A stretch of DNA of 64,000 nt from Chthonomonas sp. UBA2017 (GCA_002335425.1 DDCB01000015.1:20174-84173), one strand, 5' to 3'; shown: positions 7,896 to 17,499, counted from the stretch's first letter. The notes: generated by a model from the sequence alone, not told the origin. Numbers and translations: made by a program.

Positions 7896-8612
7896 ATGCA
7901 ACTGAAGCCGTCACCCATGACCGGCAAGCCGATGCGCCATCTGGACCTCGGTCTCGCCCACCTGGATGTTTGCGATGACACCGGGGGAATCTGGTTCGAC
8001 CTAAGTGAGTTCGGGCTCCTGATTCGTCAGCGCCCCGACGTTTTGCTCTGGTTGGAAGAGGAGTTTGCCCCCAAGGCCTCGGATTCGGCGCCCGCACTCC
8101 CGGCCAAGCTTCGGTGCCCAAACGATCAGCACGACCTGGTCGAGTATCGCTATATCTCGGCGCGTCACGTGCCGCTCATGTGCTGCGAAAAGTGTGGCGG
8201 CCTCTGGTTCGACGAAGGCGAACTCGGCGAAACTCTGGACTCTGCTTCCCGGCGGATGGAGTTTTGGGAAAAGCACGGGATGCCTCCGGAGGTACTCGAC
8301 AATCCCGAAGTTCGGGAGATGGTCGAAGAGGTCGCCGAAAGCTTCCGGAAGCGCGTCATGTTGTTGCATTTCGCCACCGCCTTGTCTGCGGGTGTGCACT
8401 CGGGAATTCGACGCCCGTTCAACCGGCTTGTCTTCCAAGACGCCATCAAGAAACTCGAAGGACTTCGTGAAGGCGTCCCCGACCCAAGCCTTCGCACCGA
8501 GTCGAGCGCTCCCGGTGCCTCGCCCGAAGAGCGAGCCAAAGCAATCGAAATGGCTCGCCAAAGCCTGGAGCCGGTCGCTAAGCCGCGACTGGAAGGGCCA
8601 AACCCGCGATGA
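7896..8612 (+). CDS. zf-TFIIB (zinc-ribbon) domain protein
   Basis: A 238-aa soluble protein. A zf-TFIIB-type zinc knuckle is formed by Cys74 (CPND) and CEKC (97-100), followed by the family's GGLWFDEGEL. An N-terminal copy (CDDTGGIWFDLSEF, from residue 26) repeats the same pattern with one cysteine of the knuckle lost, so the N-terminus looks like a degenerate duplicate. The rest is a charged, probably helical region with no recognised domain. The function of this bacterial family is not known. The ATG at 7896 follows a TATAAT by 6 nt. Its stop overlaps the next gene's start as ATGA, so it is co-transcribed with the Gfo/Idh/MocA oxidoreductase. Confidence 0.8.
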   Translation: MQLKPSPMTGKPMRHLDLGLAHLDVCDDTGGIWFDLSEFGLLIRQRPDVLLWLEEEFAPKASDSAPALPAKLRCPNDQHDLVEYRYISARHVPLMCCEKCGGLWFDEGELGETLDSASRRMEFWEKHGMPPEVLDNPEVREMVEEVAESFRKRVMLLHFATALSAGVHSGIRRPFNRLVFQDAIKKLEGLREGVPDPSLRTESSAPGASPEERAKAIEMARQSLEPVAKPRLEGPNPR

Positions 8613-9583
8613 TCCGAATCGGCATCGTTGGCACGGGCGGCATGGGCAATGTCCACGCCAACCACTACCCCAAGCTCTCTCAGGTCGAACTCCACTGTTT
8701 CGATGCCGACCCCGAGCGGTTATCGGCTTTTTCCGCCAAACACCGGGCCAAACCAGCATCGACCTTCGAAGAGCTCCTGAGCCGAGTCGATGCAGTGGAT
8801 CTTTGCTTGCCGACCGACTTACACCTTCAGTTTGGGCTCGCCGCTCTTCAGGCGGGCAAGCACTGCCTGGTCGAAAAGCCGATGGCGGGCCGCGTTGAGG
8901 ACTGTCAGCAGCTCATCAACGCCGCCGACGCGGCGGGCGTGGTCCTGATGCCGGCGCAAGTCGTTCGATTCTTCCCAGAGTTCGCCGCTGCTCATCGAGC
9001 CGTCTGCTCCGGGGCCATCGGCCAGCCCGCCATGGCTCGAACCCGACGAGGAGGCAAGGCGCCCCTCGGATCGGGGGGTTGGTTTCGAGATTTTGCCCGC
9101 TCCGGCGGCGTGGTCCTCGACCTGGCGATCCACGACTTTGATTGGCTCCGCTGGACGCTGGGCGAGGTCGAAGAAGTATTTTGCCAAGCTCTCCTCGGAC
9201 GCTCGACCGAAGGGGACTATGCCTTGACCACACTCGTCCACTCCAGTGGCGCGATCAGCCACGTCGAAGCGACCTGGATGGACATGGCCGGATTTCGAAC
9301 TACTTTTGAGGTCTCAGGAAGCGGCGGACTCTTGGAGTTTGATTCTCGCGAAGTGCCGACCCTTCGAACTCACACCGCGACGAGTGCGTTCCTGGAGGCA
9401 CCCGTCGCTGGGGAAGACGATCCCTACTACCGAGAGCTTCGAGGCTTCGTCGAGGCGATCGAGTCGGGCGGAGTCCCTCCCGTCACCGGACAAGACGGCC
9501 TGAAGGCCGTCGCCATCGCCGCCGCCGCCATCGAGTCGGCCCGGTCAGGTCAACCGGTCCGACTCGATGGTCATCTCGCCTAA
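8609..9583 (+). CDS. Gfo/Idh/MocA-family oxidoreductase
   Basis: A 324-aa NAD(P)-dependent sugar or inositol dehydrogenase-like enzyme. The N-terminal Rossmann domain carries GTGGMG (residues 8-13) and the family's active-site-proximal EKP (89-91). The C-terminal alpha/beta domain contains the DLAIHDFDWLRW segment (typically D-x-G-x-H-x-x-D in this family). The substrate is unknown; relatives act on inositol, glucose-derived or UDP-sugar substrates. It is translationally coupled to the zinc-ribbon gene and converges with the PQQ-type dehydrogenase, with a 4-nt overlap of stop codons. Confidence 0.88.
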   Translation: MIRIGIVGTGGMGNVHANHYPKLSQVELHCFDADPERLSAFSAKHRAKPASTFEELLSRVDAVDLCLPTDLHLQFGLAALQAGKHCLVEKPMAGRVEDCQQLINAADAAGVVLMPAQVVRFFPEFAAAHRAVCSGAIGQPAMARTRRGGKAPLGSGGWFRDFARSGGVVLDLAIHDFDWLRWTLGEVEEVFCQALLGRSTEGDYALTTLVHSSGAISHVEATWMDMAGFRTTFEVSGSGGLLEFDSREVPTLRTHTATSAFLEAPVAGEDDPYYRELRGFVEAIESGGVPPVTGQDGLKAVAIAAAAIESARSGQPVRLDGHLA

Positions 9584-10752
9584 CGAGTCAGTTCGATTCG
9601 CAACAATCGGCCGTTGCCTTCGTCGGTCAGGAGATAGAGAAAACCGTCCGGACCTTGGCGGACATCGCGGACACGCGCCCCGATGTTCAGTCGCTGTTGC
9701 CCCAGCACTCGCCCCTGACTATCCAGGTCGATCCGTCGAACGTCGGCTCCGGCGAGGCCGCCCGAAAAGAGGTCACCACGCCACGCGGGATATCGATTGC
9801 CGGTGTAGAACGCCAGGCCCGACGGGGCCGGGCAAGGAGTCCAGACCACGACCGGGTCCTCCATGCCGGGCAACGAGGTGTTCGGCGTGATTTCGGGCCC
9901 GGAGTACTCGCGGCTAAACGTTGCGAGTGGCCAACCGTAGTTCTTTCCGCCTTGGATCAAGTTGACTTCGTCGCCCCCGCGTGCGCCATGCTCATTCGCC
10001 CAGACTCGGCCCGATTGAGGATCGCGAGCCAGACCTTGGATATTTCGATGCCCATAGCTGTAAACCTCGGGGAGGGCTCCCGATCTCGATGCGAGCGGAT
10101 TGCCCGAGGCCGGTTTCCCATCGTCCTTCAGCCGCAGTACTTTGCCCAAGGACGCGCCGAGATTCTGAGCTTGATTTCGGATCCAACCATCGCCATATCG
10201 AGTGGGTGGGTTTCCGCCGTCGCCGATGCTCATCAAGAGGGTCTTATCGGGCATCCAAAGAATTCGAGATCCGAAGTGCTGCCCTCCCGATTTGTCTTGC
10301 TGGACTTGATAGATTTTCTGGACGTTTTGAAGCCCATTACCGACGAGCTTTCCTCGGAACAGACACGTTCGGTTTTCTCGACCGGTGCCGGTGGATGCTG
10401 TGAAATAGACCAGCGAGTTTCGACTGAAATCTGGGTGAAGAGCGATGTCCATCAGGCCGCCTTGGCCGCCGCTGTAGATCTCGGGAACTCCGCTGAGCGC
10501 CGCGCTTTGGAGAACGCCCTGCGCGACCACGCGAATCTGCCCTTCTTTCTCGGTCACAAGGATTCGTCCATCAGGAAGCCAGGCCATACCCCAAGGGCGA
10601 TCGAGCCCATCGACGACCGGCACGGCCTTCCAGCCGTCCACATTCGGGGGCGGACCCTGAGGCTGGATTCGCTGCGCGGTGATTGCACAGGCCGCTAGGC
10701 TGATGACAACCAACGAAGTCGAAAGAGAAAGAACCAAGCTGCGCGTTTTCAT
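9580..10752 (-). CDS. PQQ-dependent sugar dehydrogenase-like lipoprotein
   Basis: A 390-aa protein of the soluble glucose/sorbosone dehydrogenase (GSDH) beta-propeller family, which oxidises aldoses with PQQ. Family motifs include the opening LDRPWGMAWLPDG, the propeller segment GMEDPVVVWTP and the RDVRQGPDGFLYLLTD closing blade. The N-terminus is a signal peptide ending in a lipobox-like LAAC (Cys22), suggesting a membrane-anchored periplasmic lipoprotein. ATG at 10752 with a GGAG-less leader (ACTCCTT); a TAGACT box lies 13 nt upstream. No PQQ synthesis genes are in the window. Confidence 0.85.
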   Translation of the reverse strand: MKTRSLVLSLSTSLVVISLAACAITAQRIQPQGPPPNVDGWKAVPVVDGLDRPWGMAWLPDGRILVTEKEGQIRVVAQGVLQSAALSGVPEIYSGGQGGLMDIALHPDFSRNSLVYFTASTGTGRENRTCLFRGKLVGNGLQNVQKIYQVQQDKSGGQHFGSRILWMPDKTLLMSIGDGGNPPTRYGDGWIRNQAQNLGASLGKVLRLKDDGKPASGNPLASRSGALPEVYSYGHRNIQGLARDPQSGRVWANEHGARGGDEVNLIQGGKNYGWPLATFSREYSGPEITPNTSLPGMEDPVVVWTPCPAPSGLAFYTGNRYPAWRGDLFSGGLAGADVRRIDLDSQGRVLGQQRLNIGARVRDVRQGPDGFLYLLTDEGNGRLLRIELTR

Positions 10753-10775
10753 AAGGAGTTTGCCTAGTCTACGCC

Positions 10776-11273
10776 TCAGGAGCCGGTGAGTGCACCGGGA
10801 CCGTAGAATTCTCGCCGCAGTTTTAAGAAAAGCAAACTCATCGCAATCGCGCCAAACAGAACCGAAAGGACGGCCATGAAGTTCGGAACGAGATACGTGC
10901 CTCCACCCCAGGTCATGACCCGTTTCAGCGGTTCGGATTGCTCAATCGCAGGGACGACCGACCCGTTCGCCAGGATTAGCAGAGTGCCGATCAACAGCGG
11001 AATCGCGGCGCCGACATACCGGCGGACCCAAGCCTCGCCGTGGGGCAGATGGTAAAGAATCTCCGCTGGCACAGATGTCGCGACCCCAAGGGCAAAACTT
11101 ACGACCAGCGAGCCGAGCATCAATGGCCAGAGCTCGGCGGCGACTCCGGCGACCCAGCACGCCACACAAAAGCCGATACTGGCCCCACAAGTCCCTCCGA
11201 TGGTGCCGAGATGGGCGCCCCATGGGAGCTTTCGCGGCCGATCTGAAATTCCTTCGCGAATTGGTATGGACAT
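10776..11273 (-). CDS. hypothetical four-helix membrane protein
   Basis: A 165-aa protein I do not recognise. It has four hydrophobic stretches: a Gly/Cys/Ala-rich pair near residues 20-65, one near 85-105 and a C-terminal one near 125-150, followed by a basic tail (KLRREF). A TTG three codons upstream of the ATG is possible but ATG 11273 is preferred. It lies 23 nt upstream of the PQQ-type dehydrogenase gene on the same strand, so the two may be co-transcribed, and it is divergent from the serine hydrolase gene. Confidence 0.65.
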   Translation of the reverse strand: MSIPIREGISDRPRKLPWGAHLGTIGGTCGASIGFCVACWVAGVAAELWPLMLGSLVVSFALGVATSVPAEILYHLPHGEAWVRRYVGAAIPLLIGTLLILANGSVVPAIEQSEPLKRVMTWGGGTYLVPNFMAVLSVLFGAIAMSLLFLKLRREFYGPGALTGS

Positions 11274-11333
11274 ATCTTTCAAACACGTGGGACGAACGGC
11301 CCTGGTTTCACCCCTGAGTCGAGGGGCCTCGGG

Positions 11334-11339
11334 TAGCCT
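11334..11339 (+). promoter_or_regulatory. -10 box for leaderless serine hydrolase gene
   Basis: TAGCCT ends exactly 6 nt before the ATG at 11346. The sequence between box and start (CCTTTC) holds no ribosome-binding site. Confidence 0.5.
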
Positions 11340-11345
11340 CCTTTC

Positions 11346-12755
11346 ATGCTCCGATCTGCCCTCGTTACGATGACGCTCGTCGCCCTCGGCACTGTCGCGA
11401 CCAGCCAGACCCCTCGAATCGACACGAAAAAATTGGACGGGATCGTCGATCGAGCCGTCCCGAGCCGAGAAGCGCCGGGAGTCCTGGTCGGCGTGGCCTC
11501 CGAAGGCAAGCTGATCTACTCTCGCGCTCGTGGGATGGCGGACCTCGAGAACAACGTCCCGCTGAATCCTCAGATGCTCATGAGGATCGGAAGCATCACC
11601 AAAACTTTTACCGCAGTTCTCTCGATGAAGTTGGTCGAAGAAGGCGTCTGGACTTTAGACACCCGCGCCCGAGCTTTGCTCCCCGACCTTCCGGAAAGTT
11701 GGGACCCTGTGACCGTTCGACACTTGCTTGAACACTCCAGCGGAATTCCGTCTTACACGGACCTACCTCTCTTTTGGATGGAATGGATGGGACGGCCGGT
11801 CAGTCCAAGAAACATCCTCAAACTTGTCACTGATTTGCCGGTGGTCTCCGAGCCGGGAAAGAAGTTTGCTTACAACAATTCTGGCTATGTTCTTTTGGGA
11901 CTCATGCTCGAAAAGCAAGAAGGGAAGTCGTATCAAGAAATCCTCAACGATCGAATCATGAAACCGCTCGGAATAAAGCGAACTTTCTTTGTCACGAATC
12001 AACGACTTTTGCCAAATCGAGCGCGCGGATTTGAGTCAACGCCCACCGGGATGGCCCATGCCTCCTACATCAACATGGTTTGGCCGTATTCGGCCGGGTC
12101 CATCGAATCCACCCTGGCCGACTTAGCAACCTGGAGCCACGCACTGATGACTGGGCAGATTCTCAAGCCGGAAACGCTCAAAAAGATGTGGAAAGAGACG
12201 GTTTTCGAAGGAAAGCTAACCGAGTACGGATACGGCTTTGTCGTTCAGAATCGCGGAAAAGAAGAGCTGATCGGTCATAGCGGAGGCATCAACGGATTCG
12301 TGAGCGATATGGTGTTTGTTCCTTCCAAAAAATTGACCGTCATTGTTTTAGCGAATCGAGAAGATGTCAGTGCACCGCAGATCAGTCAGAAAATCCTCAC
12401 CGAGATGGATCCGACGCTCAAGAATCCTGAGCCCCAACCTGAACAAGACTTGAATCCTGTAGCGACTCGAAAAGATGAAGAGACCTTGAGAAAACTCCTC
12501 GTGAATCAAGTCAGCGACGATGAATTTGACCCCACGACCTTGCGGCAACTGAATGCGGCTGTCCGAGCGCAAGCGGCCCAGAGTTTTCGGCCATGGGGTC
12601 GATTAGAAAAGTTCTCGTTCTTAAAAGAAATGTCCGATGGCAAAATGACATCGCGAGAATATCGCGCGCAGTTTCAGTACGAGCTGATGATCTTTCGCAT
12701 CTCTCGAAACGCCGAAGGGAAGATCACCGGGCTCCTCATGAGGCCGATGCCTTAG
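11346..12755 (+). CDS. serine hydrolase, class C beta-lactamase-like (exported)
   Basis: A 469-aa exported serine hydrolase of the beta-lactamase/AmpC/EstB superfamily. The N-terminal 20 residues form a signal peptide. The nucleophile motif is SITK (Ser83-Lys86), the second motif is YNN at 176-178 (YxN) and the third is HSGG (the HxG replacement for KTG). Such enzymes are D-aminopeptidases, esterases or D,D-carboxypeptidase relatives; true beta-lactamase activity is not implied. The C-terminal 110 residues are an extra domain without recognised function. It converges with a small membrane-protein gene (4-nt overlap). Confidence 0.85.
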   Translation: MLRSALVTMTLVALGTVATSQTPRIDTKKLDGIVDRAVPSREAPGVLVGVASEGKLIYSRARGMADLENNVPLNPQMLMRIGSITKTFTAVLSMKLVEEGVWTLDTRARALLPDLPESWDPVTVRHLLEHSSGIPSYTDLPLFWMEWMGRPVSPRNILKLVTDLPVVSEPGKKFAYNNSGYVLLGLMLEKQEGKSYQEILNDRIMKPLGIKRTFFVTNQRLLPNRARGFESTPTGMAHASYINMVWPYSAGSIESTLADLATWSHALMTGQILKPETLKKMWKETVFEGKLTEYGYGFVVQNRGKEELIGHSGGINGFVSDMVFVPSKKLTVIVLANREDVSAPQISQKILTEMDPTLKNPEPQPEQDLNPVATRKDEETLRKLLVNQVSDDEFDPTTLRQLNAAVRAQAAQSFRPWGRLEKFSFLKEMSDGKMTSREYRAQFQYELMIFRISRNAEGKITGLLMRPMP

Positions 12756-13090
12756 TCATCGGAAAGGTTGGACTTTCGCAGTCGTTGCAAGGCAAAAATC
12801 GCCAGTCCGACGGTGGCCAGAATCTCGAATCGCTTTCCGACATTCGAGGCCACCTGCTCGGCGGTTTTGCTGATCGAAACGACTCGAGGACCGACATGGT
12901 CCGTCGTCTTTCGGATCGAATCGACAACGCCTTCTGCCTTCTGACTCAGGGTCTGCACTCGTGCCGAAAGACCCGAGAGAGCCCGGACCAAAAAGATCAT
13001 CGCAATGATCATGCCGAGCATGAACAAGGACGATAGGACAAAGTACAGCCCTGAAACCGTCAGCCACCACCCCGGAACACTGGTTTCCAT
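12752..13090 (-). CDS. small membrane protein, DUF948-like
   Basis: A 112-aa protein with one strong transmembrane helix (about residues 13-36), then an amphipathic coiled-coil-like region (residues 38-85) and a second short hydrophobic stretch. The layout resembles DUF948-type proteins. Its ATG directly follows the stop of the DUF5695-like gene, so it is the second gene of that transcript. The function is unknown. Confidence 0.65.
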   Translation of the reverse strand: METSVPGWWLTVSGLYFVLSSLFMLGMIIAMIFLVRALSGLSARVQTLSQKAEGVVDSIRKTTDHVGPRVVSISKTAEQVASNVGKRFEILATVGLAIFALQRLRKSNLSDD

Positions 13091-15682
13091 CTAACGCACC
13101 ACCTTGATCTGAATTATGGACTCTTGTCGAGCAGAAAGCGAGACGAGCGCCCGCGCTTCGCCTTCAACGCTCTCGACATTTCGTCCCCCCACGTTCAGTG
13201 TTTGACCCCACATTCCGCGGACGGTGATCTCCGACCGGACTTCCTTGTCCGCTGGATTGAACACCTTGAGCTCGGCCCAGCGCTTGCGCTCGTCCAACAC
13301 GAGCTGGCGAATCTGGCCAAAAGAAACTTCGAACTCGGCCCCGATCTGCCGGAGCACGATCCTTCGCCCGACGCCATCCCAAGGACGGACCTGAATTCGG
13401 CCTTGATCGCTCTCAAAATGGCAACCAAATGCGTAGATCATCTGGCCCTTGGCGGGGAGGACATAGGCACCCACGTTCATCAGATACTGCGCATAGCCCA
13501 ACCCACTCGCCCCGGTGAACGGGTTGTATCCAAAATGCCGACTGCTGCGATCCGGACAGTAACACATGCTCGCGGCGCCATCATTTCGAACCAAAGCCCA
13601 AGGCGCAATCATTCCACCAAACGAAAGCCGCATGTAAGCATCGCTGATCGCCAGATAATCGCGATCCATCGACTCAAAGAACATCAAACTATTCGGAATG
13701 GTGGTATGCGCTAAGCAGTTTTCTCCTCGATCCAGCAATGAGCCGATCGGAATCGAATCGGCCCCATCCCAGCTTCGCTTATCGCTCCCATACCACCACC
13801 AGCTCGGAGCTAAACTCCGTGCCGCCATCGCGCAGCGAAGGGTGCGCTCTAAATGTTCATCATCATCGAGATATCGCGCAGCATTAAAGACTTCTTCAAA
13901 GCCACTCGTGTCCAGCACGCTCTCGCCCGCGTAAGGGAACTTCAATTTCGTCATCTCATTGGCCTTGAAGTCCATCGCACTGCGGAGTTTTTCTGCTTCT
14001 TCTTTCAGCCCTTCTTTTTGCGAATCCTGCAAGATTCGATAAATGCGCGAATAGCCCAGGAGCCCGACGGTACGCACATAATGCCGCCAGCCAAATCGAA
14101 ACATTGCGTTGCAGGTTTGAGCAGCTCGGCGTAAATACTCCTTCGGCTTATGCAACGTGGTGCCATAGGTCGAGGCGATCTGATACATCGCATGGTAAAG
14201 ATTAAAAACGGTCGGATAAGTCAGTGGGCGACCAGCGAAACTCCCCACCATCAAGTGGTCTCCAAGCGTACTGCCAACACTAAAGTCTCCCGGATTTTGA
14301 ACTCGATCCAGCAAGAACTCTTCAATATATTCATCAAGAATCCGAATCTCGTCTTTCACCGGATAGATGACGTTCTTGCACGCTAAATAGAGGGCGTCGG
14401 CAAGAGAGCAGTCGATACCACTCGAACCCGCAAACTCTTCACGACTCATCGAAAGCTGGTTGGTGTCGGTATTGGCGAGGCAGATCGCTTTGTGCAAAGG
14501 ATGCGTCGTCTCGCGAACGATTTGATGCTCGACAATATAGCTCGAGCGCCGCTTGATCAGAGCCTCAAGAGGATCGGTGAACATCAGGTGACAATAGCTG
14601 ATTCGGCCAAGCGTATCCTGAAAGGTTAACTTGACCGGCCCCGGGTCTTTCGGGCGTAAGAAACAAAAGCCACCCTCTTCATCACTATCTTGGTCAAAAA
14701 GCCCCTCTTTCGTCGAAAAAAATTGGATCGGAGTGGCCCCGCTGATCTCAACCGCAATCCCCACATCGAGCGGAGCGACTGCGCTGGGCAACAGTCGAAT
14801 CGCGGGTCGGCCTAAGGTTGAAAGAGTTTGAAAGACCCCGTCATGTTTATCGCGGTCAGTCGGAACAAATCGCATTTGAAAAGATTTGCGATCTCCGGGT
14901 TCAAGAATCAAGGACGTATGCTCGTAGGCATTCGTGATCCAACCTTCTCGCTCGGCGGCAGCTCGTGAGTAGATATAGACCACCGGAATTCCTTCCCATT
15001 GATGCGGAGTGTTGAGGCTACTCGGCACCGAGGCGCAGAACTCCCAAGAGGTCCCGTCTCCTGGAAAGACTAAGAGGCCCGGAGGCTCGCTGGTCATGCG
15101 CTGGGCAAAAACCCAGCTCGCTGCCCCGCCGATGAACTTATGGACATAGAGTCGAGAATTCCAGAGCTGACGAAGTTGCTCGTCGGTCCATCCGAAGCCA
15201 TCATAAAACGAATTAAAGGGCAGTGGGAACCCGAGCTCGCCGATCTCGATCGTCTTGTTTCCGCCGTTGCGGAGTTCAAGGTCCCAGACGATCTGCGGCA
15301 GCGCGCCCTGAACTTCATAAAAATGACCCGTCGCTCGGAGTTCAGGAATGAGGCTGAATTCATACTGAAAGCTCGCCTGAGTCATCATGCTCGGGTCGGC
15401 TTGAAGTGAAAATGACTCGTTGGCCAAAGCCGCGTTGTTCCGATCCAAAACCCAAGGCTCGTTCGGGTCCGTCCGGACTCCGAGCATGATCGTGCCGGGA
15501 TAGTAATCCTCCGCCGACTCCTCGCCAAAGGCCAAGGGGGGCAAAATGAACTGAAAGTCTTCGCCCTCTTCGGGCAGGTTGGGGTCGGTCGCCCACAGCT
15601 GATGAATCCGGCCGCCCGAGCCAAATTCGAGGCTGATCAGCGAGCCGGTGAGTTCGATGCGCTCCTCGCCAAAGGGTTCCAT
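13091..15682 (-). CDS. large DUF5695-like glycosidase-fold protein
   Basis: An 863-aa protein resembling the DUF5695 family of uncharacterised, glycoside-hydrolase-like bacterial proteins. The N-terminal half looks beta-rich. The C-terminal half (about 430-780) is helical with many Trp, Tyr and His residues, as in (alpha/alpha)6-barrel glycosidases, and ends in a small beta domain. There is no signal peptide. The start at 15682 is supported by GGGAGGG 5 nt upstream; the longer reading frame would overlap divergent pyrF. A carbohydrate substrate is inferred from fold type only. Confidence 0.7.
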   Translation of the reverse strand: MEPFGEERIELTGSLISLEFGSGGRIHQLWATDPNLPEEGEDFQFILPPLAFGEESAEDYYPGTIMLGVRTDPNEPWVLDRNNAALANESFSLQADPSMMTQASFQYEFSLIPELRATGHFYEVQGALPQIVWDLELRNGGNKTIEIGELGFPLPFNSFYDGFGWTDEQLRQLWNSRLYVHKFIGGAASWVFAQRMTSEPPGLLVFPGDGTSWEFCASVPSSLNTPHQWEGIPVVYIYSRAAAEREGWITNAYEHTSLILEPGDRKSFQMRFVPTDRDKHDGVFQTLSTLGRPAIRLLPSAVAPLDVGIAVEISGATPIQFFSTKEGLFDQDSDEEGGFCFLRPKDPGPVKLTFQDTLGRISYCHLMFTDPLEALIKRRSSYIVEHQIVRETTHPLHKAICLANTDTNQLSMSREEFAGSSGIDCSLADALYLACKNVIYPVKDEIRILDEYIEEFLLDRVQNPGDFSVGSTLGDHLMVGSFAGRPLTYPTVFNLYHAMYQIASTYGTTLHKPKEYLRRAAQTCNAMFRFGWRHYVRTVGLLGYSRIYRILQDSQKEGLKEEAEKLRSAMDFKANEMTKLKFPYAGESVLDTSGFEEVFNAARYLDDDEHLERTLRCAMAARSLAPSWWWYGSDKRSWDGADSIPIGSLLDRGENCLAHTTIPNSLMFFESMDRDYLAISDAYMRLSFGGMIAPWALVRNDGAASMCYCPDRSSRHFGYNPFTGASGLGYAQYLMNVGAYVLPAKGQMIYAFGCHFESDQGRIQVRPWDGVGRRIVLRQIGAEFEVSFGQIRQLVLDERKRWAELKVFNPADKEVRSEITVRGMWGQTLNVGGRNVESVEGEARALVSLSARQESIIQIKVVR

Positions 15683-15760
15683 GGGGCCCTCCCACTGTAC
15701 CCGGCATTTCGATTTGCTGAGCAGGGCTTTTTCTTTGCCCCGAATCGGGCAGAGTTCGGA

Positions 15761-15766
15761 TAGAAT
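15761..15766 (+). promoter_or_regulatory. -10 box of pyrF-mutY
   Basis: TAGAAT lies 24 nt before the pyrF ATG in the divergent gap with the DUF5695-like gene. The predicted leader is about 18 nt and contains CGGAGGG as a plausible ribosome-binding site. Confidence 0.5.
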
Positions 15767-15790
15767 GAGGGTGCTCGGAGGGTCAAAACT

Positions 15791-16495
15791 ATGGTTCGAC
15801 AAGTGATCTGTGCGCTCGATACGAGTTCTCTGGAAGAGGCTCTGCAAACGGTTCGCCAGTTAGGGAGTCACGTGGGTGCCTTCAAAATTGGCCATGCTCT
15901 GGTCTTGCCCCACGGGCTCGATGTGATCCGTCAACTTCAGGATGCCGGTGCCAGTCGAATTTTTCTTGACCTGAAGTTTCACGACATCCCAAACGTGGTC
16001 GCGCTCGCGGTTCGCGAAGCCGCTCGAGCCGGAGTATGGATGCTCACCCTCCATATCGCCGGCGGCACCGCCATGATGGTCGCCGCCGAAGAAGAGGCAA
16101 AGAACTTCGGCGAAGCCGCGCCCCTGCTCATGGGAGTCAGCGTCCTGACTTCACTGGATCAACACAGCCTCCAGGACCATCTGGGCGTTCAACGATCGGT
16201 CACCGAGCAAGTGCAGACCCTCAGCACGCTGGCGATTTCCTGCGGGCTCGATGGGGTCATCTGCCCGCCGCCCGAGCTCCGGAATCTGCGGAGTCGTCTC
16301 GGCCACGAAGGGATCTTAGTGGCGCCCGGCATCCGTCTTCCGTCCCAGGACATCGGGGACCAAAAGCAGGTCGGCACCCCGAATCAAGCGATCCAAGACG
16401 GGGCCAATTACGTCGTCATGGGTCGAGCCCTTTCGCAAATGCCCGACATCGAAAGGTTCTTTGCCGACCTGAATGAGGCCGGAACCGCCGTTTGA
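15791..16495 (+). CDS. pyrF: orotidine 5'-phosphate decarboxylase
   Basis: A 234-aa enzyme making UMP from orotidylate, the last step of de novo pyrimidine synthesis. The catalytic Asp-Lys-His-Asp array is visible as LDLKFHDIPN (Asp60, Lys62, Asp65) and the phosphate-binding end as APGIR. Length and motifs fit the bacterial group-1 enzyme. Its TGA overlaps the TTG start of mutY, and a TAGAAT box lies upstream. No other pyr gene is adjacent. Confidence 0.96.
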   Translation: MVRQVICALDTSSLEEALQTVRQLGSHVGAFKIGHALVLPHGLDVIRQLQDAGASRIFLDLKFHDIPNVVALAVREAARAGVWMLTLHIAGGTAMMVAAEEEAKNFGEAAPLLMGVSVLTSLDQHSLQDHLGVQRSVTEQVQTLSTLAISCGLDGVICPPPELRNLRSRLGHEGILVAPGIRLPSQDIGDQKQVGTPNQAIQDGANYVVMGRALSQMPDIERFFADLNEAGTAV

Positions 16496-17499
16496 GGCCC
16501 GAGTGTCGCCGCAGACTCTTGGCTTGGTTCGACAAGAGCCAGCGTGAACTGCCCTGGCGGCAGACTCGCGACCCATATCGAGTCTGGGTTAGCGAGATCA
16601 TGTGCCAACAAACCCAAGTTGCGACCGTGATTCCGTACTATCTTCGCTGGATGGAGCGATTCCCGACCCTCCCCGATCTCGCCCGGGCTTCTGAAGAAGA
16701 GGTGCTGCTCCAGTGGCAGGGTCTGGGCTACTATCGCCGGGGTCGAATGCTCCGCACCGGGGCCCAGCAAATTCACCAGCAAGGTTGGCCAGCTTCAGCC
16801 CTCGAATGGCGATCCGTGGCGGGCGTGGGGCCTTATACAGCCGCCGCGATCGCATCGATCTGCTTGGGTGAGCCGGTCGCGGTCGTGGACGGAAACGTCG
16901 AGCGGGTCTATGCTCGCTTCATGGGGGACTCCACCCCCGGCGAGTCGCTCCAAAGGCCTGCCGCCGCCTGGGCGCAGGCGTGGATCGACCCATCTCGGCC
17001 CGGCGATTGGAACCAGGCCTTAATGGAGCTGGGGGCCTTGATCTGCCGCCCTCAACAGCCGCAATGCAGCCAATGCCCGCTCGCCAGCGAATGCCGAGCG
17101 AAGACCGAAGGCCGGATCGATCAGCTTCCGGTCCCGAAGACTCGCCGTCCCACGGTCGAGCTTCGCCTCCTAACCCTGGTGCCTGTCTTTGGGGCTGAAC
17201 TCGGCGTCGAACTCATCTCCGAGGGCTCCTGGTGGAAAGGGCTCTACCAGTTTCCCACCGCGAAAAGTCGGCCAGTGGCGATCCAAGGACCGACCTTGGC
17301 CCTACTCCCACGAGTCCGCCACCAAGTCACCCACCACAAGCTAGCGTTTGAATCCGAGCTCATCCAAATGGCTCACCGCGATTCGAGCCTCTTTTGGTTC
17401 CCAAGCGATCAAGCCTGCCCTTGGCCGCTTCCAGTCCCACAACAGAAGATTCTTGCCGCTGCCCGGGATTTTTTGAACTCTCATTCGCCGACCCGGTAG
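16492..17499 (+). CDS. mutY: A/G-specific adenine DNA glycosylase
   Basis: A 335-aa base-excision repair glycosylase that removes adenine opposite 8-oxoguanine. It shows the family's CQQTQVATVIPYY segment (the family catalytic glutamate is replaced by Gln or displaced here and needs alignment), the helix-hairpin-helix VAGVGPYTAAA, the catalytic-Asp motif VDGNVERV, and a 4Fe-4S cluster motif C-x6-C-x2-C-x5-C beginning CRPQQPQC. A C-terminal NUDIX-like domain recognises 8-oxoG. It begins with TTG overlapping the pyrF stop (TTGA), so translation is coupled. Confidence 0.93.
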   Translation: MRPECRRRLLAWFDKSQRELPWRQTRDPYRVWVSEIMCQQTQVATVIPYYLRWMERFPTLPDLARASEEEVLLQWQGLGYYRRGRMLRTGAQQIHQQGWPASALEWRSVAGVGPYTAAAIASICLGEPVAVVDGNVERVYARFMGDSTPGESLQRPAAAWAQAWIDPSRPGDWNQALMELGALICRPQQPQCSQCPLASECRAKTEGRIDQLPVPKTRRPTVELRLLTLVPVFGAELGVELISEGSWWKGLYQFPTAKSRPVAIQGPTLALLPRVRHQVTHHKLAFESELIQMAHRDSSLFWFPSDQACPWPLPVPQQKILAAARDFLNSHSPTR

